NCBI GenBank assembly: GCA_033439765.1
Contig: JAULSN010000005.1
Location: forward strand, 1,240,001 to 1,304,000
DNA from: Lasiosphaeria ovina
Lineage: Eukaryota > Ascomycota > Sordariomycetes > Sordariales > Lasiosphaeriaceae
DNA: 64,000 nt
Direction: 5' to 3'
The notes beneath the pieces are model-generated. The model had not been told where the DNA came from. It saw only the letters and a program-made list of their open reading frames with translations, and ran no database searches. The translations under genes were made by a program, and so were the position numbers. This document shows positions 1-11,051 of this stretch, in pieces. The number at the start of each line of letters is the position of its first letter. Positions within the stretch are counted from its first letter, which is position 1.

Positions 1-236
1 TTATAGTCGACCCGGTTAGCTGACGATGACGTACTTATGGGCCAGGAGAAGGAAGTTCTCGGACATCTTAAGCAGATACACAGAGTCAGTCTGGAGCGTC
101 TTGATGAAGCGGGAGGGAGGCTAGTAGCACACGGTCGGCATGTCGCTCGAGAGCAGGTGCATCCATTTGGCGGCGTCGCCGCCTCGGTGGGGGGTTGCCG
201 AAGAAGACTTGTCCCCATCCAGCCCCAATCAGCAAG

Positions 237-409
237 TGTTGGGAGGAAAGGTAAGGACTGGATTGCTTGGAGGAAGTCTAGCTATCTGGGCCATAGCGGA
301 ATATATATGTGGAAGTGATGGCCTGGACCGGTGGATCCCATATCTACTTATGCCTCGGCTTCAGGGCATCAGGCCGGGGTCCGGCCTGATCCCTGCTAGC
401 CTGGCCACA
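237..409 (+). repeat. LTR-like dispersed repeat, copy 1
   Basis: A 173-bp unit that begins TGTTGGGAGG and ends CTGGCCACA, so it has the TG...CA ends of a long terminal repeat, with a TATA-like stretch in the middle. A near-identical copy lies in the opposite orientation at 8693-8864, differing at only a few scattered sites. I could not find a convincing 5-bp target duplication at either copy. It may be a solo LTR or a short non-autonomous element. The identity of the two copies is seen directly; the LTR reading is inference. Confidence 0.6.
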
Positions 410-507
410 AGTATCGATGGAGATGTCACTTCGAAAGAGCTTGGAGGAGAGTCTGAAACAGTGGCTACTCTTTGAATGCGATTTCACGCACAGCGCACGG
501 CTAGCAA

Positions 508-1038
508 GCGAAGTGGAATATCCTGAGCATCCTACAGCGTTCTTGCATCGGCTTGTCCGGCGAGATTCTCATGGCCGTCGTTGTGCGCTTAGAAGACCAA
601 AACTCGGACGTCAGACAGGCCGCTTTAGACGTCTTGAAGGCACAGTCCAGCTTGTCCGGCGAGGTCCTCGCAACTGTGGCGCCGCTACTGGAATCCTAAA
701 GTTTAGGCGTAGGTGGCCCGGCAGAAAGCATACTGAGGAGACATAAAGAATTCTATTCTACCCTTTTCAGCAGTCCATTTTTGGGATCACTACTTAAGAT
801 CTTGTTGCGCTGTAGCTTTAATGAGCAATGGAGCTGCTATGTCGAGGATAGGATATCCTACGTCAATGCGCCAGACGGGGTCAGAAATTTCCGCATTGAT
901 AATATGAAAGAGTTCATGGATATACTTACAACTTCGTCGATGCCACTGGGCAGACGCTATCCCGATCGAGTTACTATTCCTATGCCTGCCAGTCGTCAGG
1001 TCGAGATAGCTGTGGCTATAGCGACTCCCGGATGCTAG
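508..1038 (+). pseudogene. Remnant of NLR-type protein: HEAT repeats and C-terminal tail
   Basis: From 508 to 699 one frame reads as HEAT-type repeats typical of fungal NLR proteins: about one and a half units containing the motifs RLEDQNSDVRQAALDVL and LSGEVLATVAPLLES, ending in a stop at 697-699. A second frame continues from about 700 (AESILRRHKEFYSTLFSSPF, then a stretch with YVEDRISYVNAPDGVRN and FRIDNMKEFMDIL) to a stop at 1036-1038. The frame change and the stop between the two parts show a broken gene. HEAT repeats with acidic DSDVR turns are commonly found C-terminal to NACHT domains in fungal STAND proteins; the NACHT part itself is absent here. The 173-bp repeat at 237-409 lies just upstream. 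No start codon or upstream exon could be supported. Confidence 0.5.
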
Positions 1039-1436
1039 GATCATCAAGTCGAGTCGAAGGCTTCTGTGGCATGGGAACTACTGCAGTGCATTCAGGGGGA
1101 ACTAGGCCGAGACCCGTGTCTCAGCTCAGTCCTTACTATTATGGAAGAGAGACTATCATATTCATGTGCCGTCAGTTGCAGAGAGTATGTTAAGTCAATA
1201 TGGGGTTGCCTTGGGCTATTATTCCTGGACAACCTGGAGAAGGCATTGTTGGGCGCCCAACTAGACTCGCCAAGTATGTGCTTTGACTTTGTTTCCTTTC
1301 CGAAGCTTACAGTGACTCTAGGCCAAAGTTGCCATTTCGCACTCTCCTCCATAGAGGGCGAGACTAGTGGTCTTCCTACCTTGGTTACCTTCAAGGGTGC
1401 ATCCCCGGAGATATCGATACTCGGCTAGTTTCTGTC

Positions 1437-2469
1437 ATGGATTGCCGCGACTTCCGACGGCCACAGTACAGCAAGCTCTCGGCTTCCATAGTAGACTTCG
1501 TGGGTGATCCGTCGGCGAACGAAGACACTATGGCTATAGCATTCCGAATACATATGCAGAACCTCGCCCCTATGGTGAATGATGTCAGCCCCCCAGGTTG
1601 CTGGCATCCACCTTTTCCGAGCACAATCATGACATCGGGATTTCCGGTCCCCCCGCATCCAGGGACGATTGGATCACGAGTTTCCTTCGATATCATGCTC
1701 GAATTGGCCGGCATCTCGTACCATGTGGACTTGCAGGAAGCTGGTGACGGCGACTACGGCATTTATTCCAAAAGGGATATCGTCTATTCTATATCTAATA
1801 GGCCACTTCGTCGACACAAATACCATCCTATGGCACATAGTGACAAACACTGATGGAATTGGACTAGGGCGAGACTGCTCACCAAACGATATCTTTAGCA
1901 GTAGGTGGGTAAAAAACCGAGATCTCGAGACGCTGCGCTCCGCAGCCGCCATTCTCGGCTACTGCAGAGAAGCGGCAATTCAGCTGGGAACAGAGGACCG
2001 CAGGAAGCAATATCCCAGGTTCAGGTTCTCCCGATCCTCGGTAGAGGACCCTCCTCCGGAGGCCTCCATTGGCACGGTGACAGCGGGCGTCAGTGTCATG
2101 GGATTCGGCACTGCGCAGGCTGGAGGGGCATTGGAGTAAAGGAGGGGACTCGCGGACGCTATGTTATTAGCGCAAGACATCACGTACCAAGAGGTACTTA
2201 ACTACACGGAGAAAGATCCGGTTATCATTTTCGAGACGGAACCAGGGAATGAGAGGGCTTGGCTAGTTCTAAGGCTGAGCGTCATCCTCGATCTTCTCAA
2301 CTGCGGGGTAGAACAAAACAGAGACACAGATGCGGCTATTTTATACGCCCAAGCTCTGCCGGACGGCGGAAGGGCTGCTCGACGTACCACTGTAGCAAAA
2401 CCCCCGGTCACCCACACCAACCCTCTCGCCGCTTTACTCAGGGCAACTCAACCGCTACTTAGGTCGTAA
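1437..2469 (+). pseudogene. Decayed unidentified gene with frameshift and in-frame stop
   Basis: A frame open from 1437 to about 1830 (motifs VSFDIMLELAGISYHVDLQE and DGDYGIYSKRDIVYS) is followed by a second frame from about 1810 to 2469. The second contains WHIVTNTDGIGLGRDCSPND, ILGYCREAAIQLGTEDRRKQ, TAGVSVMGFGTAQAGGAL and FETEPGNERAWLVLRLSVIL. A single TAA at 2137-2139 interrupts this frame, which then runs on without a shift, so the stop looks like a point change (CAA to TAA fits). I do not recognise the family. It may be the distal part of the same gene as the HEAT remnant just upstream, or a separate gene. The protein-like composition and the frame continuing past the stop are the evidence for former coding. 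Confidence 0.4.
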
Positions 2470-2544
2470 TTAGGGACGCGATCCAAAATAGTAACGTTAT
2501 AAGTAGGTGGTAATGAGAATGAAAATGAGTGGACTTACCTCTGA

Positions 2545-2590
2545 GCTACACAGGATTCGAACCTGCGACCTCCCAAATAAGACAGACTTA
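2545..2590 (-). other. tRNA-like fragment (3' half only)
   Basis: On the minus strand a T-arm-like stretch GCAGGTTCGAATCCTGT carries a perfect B-box core (GGTTCGAATCC) and is followed by a possible 3' acceptor strand. I found no matching 5' acceptor strand, D-arm or anticodon arm at a normal distance, so this is at most a tRNA or tRNA-derived SINE remnant. Confidence 0.2.
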
Positions 2591-2894
2591 TGCGGGATAT
2601 ACTTGTACTGTAGCATTGAAGTTCCGAGAGAGCAATACTTAACAAGGCCAGAACCGAGGTGACTATTTGCAGCGGTATTCGAGAGGGCTTGGTCAATGGT
2701 ACTTTGCCGACGCCAGCATTCCATCAGGCGCGGCTTGACTTTCATCCGGCTTGGCAAGACTGTGGCGAGGCTGGATTCGATCCGTCACCGCCATTTTCTG
2801 TACCCTGTCATCCCCAAAGTTCACATCTGCTATTTCAAGGAAGCACAAGTTTCGGTGTCGTTTGTCCTGTGTCTCAACTGCACTACCAGAAAGC

Positions 2895-5136
2895 ATGCCG
2901 AAGAATTCAGTCACAACAGGTACTGTAGCCAATACTCCGGCTCTTCAACCTGAGGATAGCACCAGATTCGTATGTGGCCATTGCAGGGAAATTTTTGCTA
3001 CATCCAGAGAAGCCAGCAAACTGGTTGCTGGGGGTACCGTTCAATTTCATCGTGGTCACCAGAGAATTTGCGAGACAGCACGTAATGGGTGCCCGCTCTG
3101 TCAGCTGTTACTAAATCTGAACCACGTTGAGGATGCAGGAGATCAACAACCGGACCAGCAACCGGACCAGCAACCGGACCAGGATCAAGGAATGCCCGAC
3201 TGCGAGGTAGATCCCAAGCCTACCATACCAGGATTTGGGCCACCACAGAAGCTCTTCGCATTCAAAGAAGAAATACTACAATACAATTTTGTACTGAACG
3301 AGGGGGATCAATCATTGTACGGGAGCAAGGAGCAGGTAATCAAAATTACGAGGACGCACATAGACAAGCCAGATCAGTACGGATATCTAAGCATATCAGC
3401 CCAAAAAGGTATGTGCGGGACACCAAGGCAATCAAAACGTGGCTGCGATGCTCACATAAGTAGATGACCCAGCAGCAAAGTTGATATCTAATCGAAGCGT
3501 CTGTACCAAGGTCAATTCCCCGCAAAAATTTTCACAGATAAAGCAGTGGCTAGCGGAATGCCATACCACTCATGAGACATGCAACGAATGTCTACTGGGG
3601 CCGGACAAGTCTCAGACCTATCCCTTTTACCTCCTCGATGTCTCCTTGGACGATAGCCAGGTCTTCTTGGAAACCAGCGACACGACGAAGGAGAAACTGA
3701 AAAAGAGATCGAAAAGGACGCTATCGTACGCCGCATTGTCGTACGCATGGGGCACAAAGCAACCTCATGCAACCACCAAGGCAAGGCTTGGTGCTTATCT
3801 GGAGGGGATTCGGATCAGCAGTCTCCCTCGAACCATACAAGATGCAATCACGGTGACGAGGAAGCTAAGCATAGATTTCCTCTGGGTGGACTCACTGTGC
3901 ATCATACAAGACGACCCCTTGGAGAAAGCGCGGGAGTTAGGGATCATGGGTACGATATATCACAATGCTTACGTTGTCATCTCGGCAGCATCGGCTCAAA
4001 CATGCGAAGACGGGTTCCTGGAAGATCGCTCACAGCCACCCGAATATATTCAAGTGCCTTTCGGCGGTGATGGGTCAGTGAATCTTACTCGCAGCCGGAC
4101 GACATCTGGAAACGGTGGCCCATTTGGCGCCGCGCCGCTCGACGACAGGGCCTGGGCGTATCAAGAGTTCTATCTGGCGCGAAGGTTGCTCGTGTTTCAC
4201 GTCCACGAGGTAATGTGGAGCTGCGCCTGGACTGGTGGCGACGGCGCAGGACGATTGTGTCGAATGGACGCCATAAATGGTCTGAACGACTCTTGCCGAA
4301 CAGATCAATATCCGGATATGAGGGATTGGGGCTTTATCGTCGCATCCTATTCGCGCAGGCAGATGACCTACGAGAACGACAAACTACCAGCTATCTCTAG
4401 CATCGCAGAGCTCTTTGCGAGAAACCATCAAGTGCCGTACCTGGCAGGTCTGTGGCCAATCGCCATGGCCCAACTACTATCCTGGTTCACAAATCGGTAC
4501 TACAAAAAACCTAAGCGGCCAGCGAAATGGCGGGCTCCTTCTTGGTCGTTCTTCTCAGTGGACGGGCCTATCGATTTCCTGTCAATTGATGGCACCAAAT
4601 ACATCTCCGAGCGTCAAAATCTCGGTTGGGAGATTCGGGGTTGTGATATCAAGCCAGTCTCATTAGAAACGCCTTTTGGCGAGGTGGCTGATGCCAAGTT
4701 GCACCTTCGAGGGAGGCTGATGAGTGTGTCTGTTGGAACAAAGATGGAGGCAGATGCAGCGTTCACATTGGAGGCCACACCGGGTGAGCCTGAGTCTACT
4801 GTAGCGGCATCGGCGACTGAGTGGACAATCTGCTTTGACGCCATCGAACCAGCACCTGCAGCACGTGGAGCATCAGTCGCGTCCTGTTATGGACATGTAT
4901 CTGTGACGGATCGACTATGGTGTTTCGTGATGTGGGGTGCCCAGGAGTCAGTAAATCACACCAGATCATGGAACCCCACATTCAACTACAGGGAGAGGTT
5001 TTGGGGTCTTGGTCTCGCACAATTGCCAGATGGGAAATACCACCGTGTCGGTTGCATTATAGCTGTCGGGCAGAAAGATGAGAGGATTATCGAGCGGCTC
5101 CAGAGACTTCCGCGTCAAGATTTCACGCTAGTATGA
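2895..5136 (+). CDS. HET-domain protein
   Basis: Two exons give about 725 residues. Exon 1 runs from ATG 2895 to 3408; the intron 3409-3472 has donor GTATGT and acceptor AG, with 3475 an alternative in-frame acceptor; exon 2 ends at TGA 5136. The N-terminal part has the cysteine signature common in HET proteins (CGHCREIF, then H...C....CPLC) and a threefold QQPDQ repeat. The HET domain starts near residue 255 with YAALSYAWG and continues with LPRTIQDAITVTR, LWVDSLCIIQDD and IYHNAYVVISAASA. HET domains are known from heterokaryon incompatibility genes, where they drive programmed cell death, probably by TIR-like chemistry; the target and partner of this protein are unknown. It looks intact. 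It lies between NLR and PhzF relics, in line with a fast-changing recognition region. An earlier ATG at 2751 is in frame but gives an atypical leader. Confidence 0.85.
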
Positions 5137-5988
5137 TATGTTGCTATGAGCTAATTTACCAATCCACTTATTTATATTCGTCGGGACGAAGAGGTGCGAG
5201 ACATTTGACCGTGGGAACAAGCACGGTGTAAGCGCCAAGAGGCCTAGAAACGGGCCTTCAGACAGTAAAGCAATAAATAGAAAGCGGAAGCCGATTTCGC
5301 TAGTGACTGTAAACACCTGCCGTTCTGGTGCCTCCATTCTGGTTCGGGCCACTTCAAGACAGTGACCGAGAATAAGGCCGCCTATAAAAGCGCGTCCAAT
5401 TCCAAGCCCACCTCAAAATGGAACATGAGACATTTCCGAACCAGAACTGGGCGCGCTCCCTAGCAAAGGACAAATTCCGAGCTGGGCCAAAAATGGGCCC
5501 TTCTGGTCAACGTACATAGTAGTTCGTCCTATGGGATATACACACACACACACACACACACGATTTATTAACGCCCGGCGGCTGAGACGAAAGGGCAACT
5601 ATGCTAAGATATATGTACGCTTCTCAAGATGTGACTTGATCTCCTGAAGCCCGCACAAAATCCCTTTCTCGCTTATGGTCAGGTTGATTCAGACACTTTT
5701 TAAGGAGTTTCCACTCTAGGGCACCGGGCCAGTCCGTGGACACGAGCGCAAGTTATATAGGGGACTGTTCGCTTTGGAAGCATCGAATCAGATCCTTACC
5801 TATCCAGACTGGGTTTGCGCCTAGAGATCTGGCCCGTTGGAGCCATTTTGGACTTTGGAAGGTCTTATTCACGAGATACTAGGTGACTTCAGCACACAGT
5901 TATTCCCAGAAAGCATCATGGCCCATGCACGATAAGGGTCAAATTGGGTGAAAGTTGTCTGTTTCTTTTAGTTTTGAGCAAGCCTTAC
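5137..5988. other. Intergenic, no gene seen; CA microsatellite
   Basis: I see no conserved coding in these 850 bases between the HET gene and the PhzF remnant. A (CA)n run of about 23 nt lies at 5539-5561. Confidence 0.6.
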
Positions 5989-6289
5989 TTCCTAATTCAG
6001 TCCTGGCATGTCGGGCGAGGATCCGGCTACGGGGAGCGCGGCGGGGCCGTTAGCGCCGTATTTATATCGGCATAGCGTGTTGAGGCCTGATGCGAGCGGG
6101 AGGGTGAGGATAGACGTGCGGCAGAGGAGGGAGGCCGGGAGGGGGTGCGTGATGGGTGTGGAACTGACGGTGAGTAGTTTGGAGAGTGCGTTGGAGGAGG
6201 AGGAGGCGTCGGGGGTGGATATTGCTGGGGGAGGGGTGGTGGTTGCTGAGGAGAGGATTGTTCTGCTGGTGGAGGAGACGGTGTTTTAG
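5989..6289 (+). pseudogene. PhzF-family C-terminal remnant
   Basis: The reading frame opens with GEDPATGSAAGPLAPYL, the signature (E-D-P-A-T-G-S-A-x-G-x-L-A-x-Y-L) of the phenazine biosynthesis-like PhzF isomerase family, followed by a plausible C-terminal strand region to a stop at 6289. PhzF proteins are about 280-320 residues long; only the last 90 or so are here, and nothing upstream reads as the N-terminal lobe with its catalytic Glu. A possible splice acceptor (ttcAG) lies just before the conserved stretch, so this could once have been a 3' exon. I call it a 5'-truncated relic. An ATG exists at 6008, but a protein starting there would lack half of the active-site cleft. Confidence 0.6.
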
Positions 6290-6536
6290 ACCATGCTAAA
6301 ATGCGTGAGTGGGAATATTTATATCTTTCTGTGCCAGATATCATTGGGCCACTCTCGATGTACACGCTTTGTGTGTGATATGAACCCCTGGGTGTGCTTT
6401 GCGTAAAATGGCAAGAGTTGAAACTGGAAAGGAAAAGGAATCAAAAGCAGATAATTATCATCGCGTTGCCTCATTAAAGCAACAAATACACAGGTAACCA
6501 AGCACTCTTGCCCCCTCCAATCTGAACCTTCCCAGG

Positions 6537-7939
6537 CTACAAAGCAGACATCTGGGAAGAAGGAAACCATCGTTTCGAACTGAAAGAAACATCGTCCTTA
6601 TTCCAGTCCCACCTCGCCGACAACTCTGGCTCCAGCTTTCCCTCAAGCATGTCCACAACGTAGTTCCCGAGAGTGGGGAAGAACTTCCAGCCGTGAAGGG
6701 ACCCGCCAGTAGCAATCCAGAGGCCCTGGGCATGAGGGTGAGCCGAGATGATGAAATCCTGGCCTGGAGTCATCGCGTCCCTTGGCAGCAACGCGAGTAA
6801 GCAAATAATATATGACTTCGTTCCAACGGTTGGATTGCTCCTTACCAGCAGATGCGGCAGTCTTGTATGTCTAGAGCCTCCGCTCTATCGCCAAGAATAC
6901 GACGGGAGAGCGAGGTTAGGTAAGTCTTGAGCCGATCAGCCATCTCCTTGTGCACCGACTCAGGCTGTTCTGGTGGTGTGGAAAGAAATGTCCCAGGCAG
7001 CAGCTCTACCTGGTTCGCGAGCGTAATGTCGCATCCGATTTTGAGATCACCGTCGGAATTAGAGGGCATAACACCTCCTGTCGAATTTTAGCAAAAGGCA
7101 CTCCTCGGATCCAAACTCACAAATCGAGGATTCGGTATGGGCAAGCACTTACCTGGAAAAGCTCCACGAGCTTGAAGAAACGCTGGCGCAGACTTGTGAA
7201 GATTGGAATCCTCAGCACCAAGTCTTACCCTGCCAGTTATAAGACCAACTGCCGCCAAACGGTCACCAGCGTGCAACCTGGAATCATGAGGAGCGCTTCG
7301 CAGTAGCAGGGCCCCTGTTTCAGCGCCGGTTGCGAGAATAATGCGGTCTGCCTTGAGAATCTCCCGGCTGTTGACACTAACACCGGTACAGGTTCCCGCC
7401 TCATCGAACGTGATGGATTCGACGTTGGCCTGAACAAAGGTGACGCCTTTCTCTATGGCAGTCTCGATTACCCTCTCCAGAGCCTTGCCTGCGTCGGCAT
7501 AGCCACTGCTCCAGTTCACGTAGACACTATCATACGTCCCAAAGTCGGCATTCGCAAAGAGACCATTGCTCAGCTCTCTTGCCTTAGCCACAGGCATTAG
7601 TTCCCAGTCCTCTTGAGCCCCCAGAGCCGAGTAATTTGAAGTGACAGCCTTGGTGAAGGTGTCGTCATCGACCCAGATCAATCCTGTCTCGTGGTAATAG
7701 GGTTTGTATAGGGGATCGTTTCTCCACACTTCCTTGGCTTCGAGTGCCAGCCTGGCGTACAAGGGGTCTGGGTAGTCTGCGCGCACCACCTTGGTCCAGT
7801 CCCACGAGGCGCATTGCAGAGGCCTGGATCCCCGGTCGATGAGCATGACGCGGCTGGCCGGGTGTCGCTGAGCGATAGCGAGGGCTGTCGAGACGCCGAA
7901 TATACCCGAGCCCACGATGATATAAGACGGGTTGGACAT
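6537..7939 (-). CDS. FAD-dependent amine/imino-acid oxidase (DAO / fructosyl-amine oxidase family)
   Basis: Three exons (7939-7153, 7077-6846, 6780-6537) join in frame to 420 residues, the usual size for monomeric sarcosine, L-pipecolate, saccharopine or fructosyl-amino-acid oxidases. The N-terminus has the FAD-binding beta-alpha-beta motif IIVGSGIFGVSTALA (GxGxxG at residues 10-15), then SWDWTKVVRADYPDPLYARLA, typical of this family. The second intron splits CRICW|DAMTPGQDF; a Cys in this position carries the covalent flavin in family members, which I infer here. These enzymes oxidise a secondary amine with O2, giving H2O2, and many are peroxisomal. This one ends in SAL, at best a weak PTS1. 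Splice sites GTAAGT/ACAG and GTAAGG/CAAG close the frame exactly. The true substrate cannot be read from sequence. Confidence 0.85.
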
Positions 7940-8433
7940 TGTGCGTGCCTATCACAGCAGATGGTGATGCCGGTTAGTTTGGTCATACCGGAAGATTTGG
8001 AGCATCTCTCTTCTCTTCGAAGGAGATAGTGTGTAACACGAACCCCGCATCGTTCAAATCCCAACCCCTCTCTTCTTTTTTCCGGCTCTTCTTTTTTCCG
8101 CTTCTTCTTTTTTCCGGTCTCTCGTCCGACCAAGCCACTGCAGTACAATTGAAGCTAAACGCTCTTGAACATGGAGCTCTGTTAGATTTGAGGCCTTGGC
8201 GCCATCAACTCTTTCCGTTATGAACATGTGCAATACGACCTTCAGGATTGATCAACATCAAACTATTTGCTATTTCTAACCTCCTTGAGACTGTAGGTAT
8301 TCAAGAACGAAAACTATTGTCTTTTCTATCGTTCTCATCAATGCAGGTTGCGATAGACCGCCTAGCCAAGACAACCGAAGTCCCCTACCCACATAGCCTT
8401 TACTTTACCTCCCTAGAAGGGGCCGTCTCCGCA

Positions 8434-8692
8434 TACTGTTAAATCGTCCCCATCTACTTGTAGGTACATAGGCCGCCAAGCGTTACAGCTCACCGCCCAG
8501 GAAAATACCACATTTTACAGCCAAAATTACCGCATTCGCTGGCTGCCCCGCTCCAAGCGCTGGCAACGCAGTTACAGCGTAATTGCACCTCGCCGCCGTC
8601 GCCACGTCGCCAGCGTCAACACACTTCCGAATGCGGTAATTTCAGCTCAGGGCCGTAGATTCGCTCAAATCGTTCAAATCTACAATAAAAAG
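8434..8692 (-). repeat. Fragment of the right end of a Mutator-like element
   Basis: This segment matches, in reverse complement, the right end of the MULE at 53766-56890 (its 56629-56880 part). Shared stretches include GTACATAGGCCGCCAAGCG, ACAGCTCACCGCC, CCAAAATTACC and CGTTCAAATCT. The inner part of the terminal inverted repeat is recognisable at 8434-8460, but its outermost 15 bases are lost. The match stops exactly where the LTR-like repeat 8693-8864 begins, so that element probably inserted into, or recombined with, this MULE copy. Confidence 0.7.
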
Positions 8693-8864
8693 TGTGGCCA
8701 GGCTAGCAGGGATCAGGCCGGACCCCGGCCTGATGCCCTCAAGCCGAGGCATAAGTGGATATGGGATCCACCGGTCCAGGCCATCATTTCCACATATATA
8801 TTCCGCTGTGGCCCAGATAGCTAGACTTCCTCCAAGCAATCCGGTCCTTACCTTCCTCCCAACA
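8693..8864 (-). repeat. LTR-like dispersed repeat, copy 2 (inverted)
   Basis: Near-identical to 237-409 in the opposite orientation, with ends TGTGGCCAG and CTCCCAACA on the plus strand. It sits between the MULE fragment (8434-8692) and the P450 relic (from about 8895). No target duplication is seen. Confidence 0.6.
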
Positions 8865-8894
8865 CAACATCGTCGGCGCCAGCATGGGTGCTGT

Positions 8895-9348
8895 GCTGTT
8901 GTGTGGACCATGAGCACCGGCATGTACTACATCGTGGCGGACCCCACCGTTCTGAAGCGCCTACAAAAGGAGCTCAAGGACGCCATCCCGGACGACAGCG
9001 CCGATCTGCCCGACCTGCGCGAGCTGGAGAAGCTCGAGGGCCTTTTTGGGCGGGACGAGAGGTTGCTTTGGGGGTTCGTTTCCCGCCTCGTGTGTTCCCC
9101 GTGTCCCCAAGCCTCATCAGTCGTCCCCATCCCTCCCTTCCACTCTACTCTCTATTGCTCACCACTTGAATGCAGATCATCTGAGTAGGGCGGTTACAAC
9201 CATTACCCTCGCAACTTTGTTCCGCTGACATGAACTACACCTACATCATAGCACATACTTCGAGCGGGATGTGAAGGTCCACATGGACAAGTTCTTGGCG
9301 CGCCCCAAGAAAGAGTCCAAGGGTGTTTTTATGGTGGTCGACAAATGA
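8895..9348 (+). pseudogene. Cytochrome P450 relic
   Basis: The first part (8895-9060) reads AVVWTMSTGMYYIVADP followed by RLQKELKDAIPD and ELEKLEGL, matching the end of the I-helix and the J/K-helix region of fungal P450s. After a break, 9255-9348 reads ERDVKVHMDKFLARPKKE then SKGVFMVV and a stop, which resembles the C-terminal beta strands of the family. The ExxR, the PERF region and the heme-binding FxxGxRxCxG loop that should lie between are missing. Internally deleted pseudogene; the family call is moderate, the loss of function certain if it is right. Confidence 0.5.
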
Positions 9349-10671
9349 TCCTTCAGGGGGGGGGTCCTGTCGGTTGCTACTGAGCCTGCAGGGTTCGTGT
9401 CAATTTACTCTATTTTACAGGGGCCCCGACCGTTTTCCCAGCCCCACCTACGGAGTACAGAATTACAGATGTACTTGAGTACACCCCCAGAAATTGGAGT
9501 TGAGGACCCAGCCGACCGGGCCCCCGGTCCTGGTCTCTCCCCATCCGTTTTCACCTAGCCGTTCTCGAACTCCAGCTAGCACTCTCTTTTCTCTCTAAAG
9601 TGATGGCGTTTTTGCTTTCTTGCTTTAGTCCTCTACGATCTCCCATGTGTGCAGCGGCCCGTTTCTCCGCAGTTGTTTTCGATCTCCCTTCCCAACAGCC
9701 TATTACGACGACTATAGGGGTCAAGGTGGGTCCCTCTGCTCACTCAGCGGTGTCCTAAGATGGCGAGACTCGAGGATCAAGAAACACCTATAGCTCTCGC
9801 TTAGTGCGAAGCCAGCCTAGAAGACTCGCCGGGGTGGTCGGTGCCTCAAGGCCGAGTCAATATCATGCCTAATGTCCATAGCGGGAGCATCAATGGATAG
9901 CCCCTCAACCATACCCATAGAGAGGCAACCACCCCCCCCGCTAGGCGTTGTTTTCTCGGCATGCAGCGCTCTTTTTGAGAAAACCACCACATCAATAGAT
10001 TTTGTTCGAGACGCCCAAGCAACTGCGCGCGCAGCACCCTTTAGAAAGCGGCAGAAATTCCCTCGTCGATTGCCCGAGGGTAAAACATGCTGGTGTCCCA
10101 AGGAAAATCCTCCAAGCGAACCCAGTTTTCTTGCCCTTCCTCCATATTGAATCTACTTGATAGCCGGAGCGGGCTATAAAGTGACGTCTGGAGTCCAAAA
10201 AAGTCCGCGGACTTGACCCCTTTCGGAAGTGTTTTCAGCGGCAGTACCGCTTCAGGCGATGGGAGCATGCAGGACGACGACATACCGTCAACCAACCAGA
10301 CTTGGGGGGACGACTCTACATCCCGCAGAACACAACAAGATGCTACATCAACTGAACGCTTTATGTGGCTTTGTGCCTGCTCTTTGCTACCCTGCCGCGT
10401 CGCGTCACGTCTGAAAGCCATGCCTTCCTCTCACCTCACCTAAAGCGTGCTCTGACAGTCCAGCTGGCGTACCTCTCCCAGGTCCTAACGAGATGCCAAG
10501 AGAAATTCTAGACAACTGGGTTTCTCGCCCTGTTCTCTTCTCTCTGGTCGTGGATATTGATCCGGGATTAGGGAATGGAGCGAGAGGCAATACACAGCAG
10601 AGAACACTCCGAGGGCTGTGGACGTGGCCAAATACGAAGCCACAGGCAGCGTTGTCGGAAGCAGCGCTTCA
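9349..10671. other. Intergenic, no gene seen
   Basis: Only short overlapping frames on both strands without recognisable motifs. Confidence 0.5.
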
Positions 10672-10775
10672 TTCAGATCAAACAAATCAGATATGGGCCC
10701 ATATCTGATCTATTTGATACTTACGGCGGCAATATCTGTTTGATTTGATGTATCTGACAGATATCTGAACTAACT
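10672..10775. repeat. ATCTG-rich repeat with a 24-bp perfect palindrome
   Basis: The stretch is built of repeated ATCTG/TTTGAT words. At 10686-10709 there is a perfect palindrome centred on GGGCCC (core CAGATATGGGCCCATATCTG). A related ATCTG/TTTGATCTG-rich stretch lies at 12655-12770, including the shared words GATGTATCTGAC and CAGATC. Function unknown. Confidence 0.55.
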
Positions 10776-11051
10776 ACCGAGGTGAGGGCATTCCCGGCCT
10801 CGATCAACCTATCATGATGCCTCCAAGCGGGATCACCTTGTTTTTCAGCCAGTTCTTCACCATCTGTATGTATTCGATGCGCCCTTCACTTAGGCTGTGA
10901 CGTTAGGACGTTAATGTCAACTTTCCTTAGCTAAAAGCCCGTCCAGGGTTATCTGATATCCTTTTCGGTTATCCTGGAGATAAGCCGAGGGCATAAAGCC
11001 TGGAGGCATATATTGTTGTTCGAAGTATTGTTACAAATAATTACTCCAAGC

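Noticed and set aside
237..409. Target duplications for the 173-bp LTR-like repeat
   Set aside because: Flanking bases (GCAAG/AGTAT and AAAAG/CAACA) do not match at either copy.
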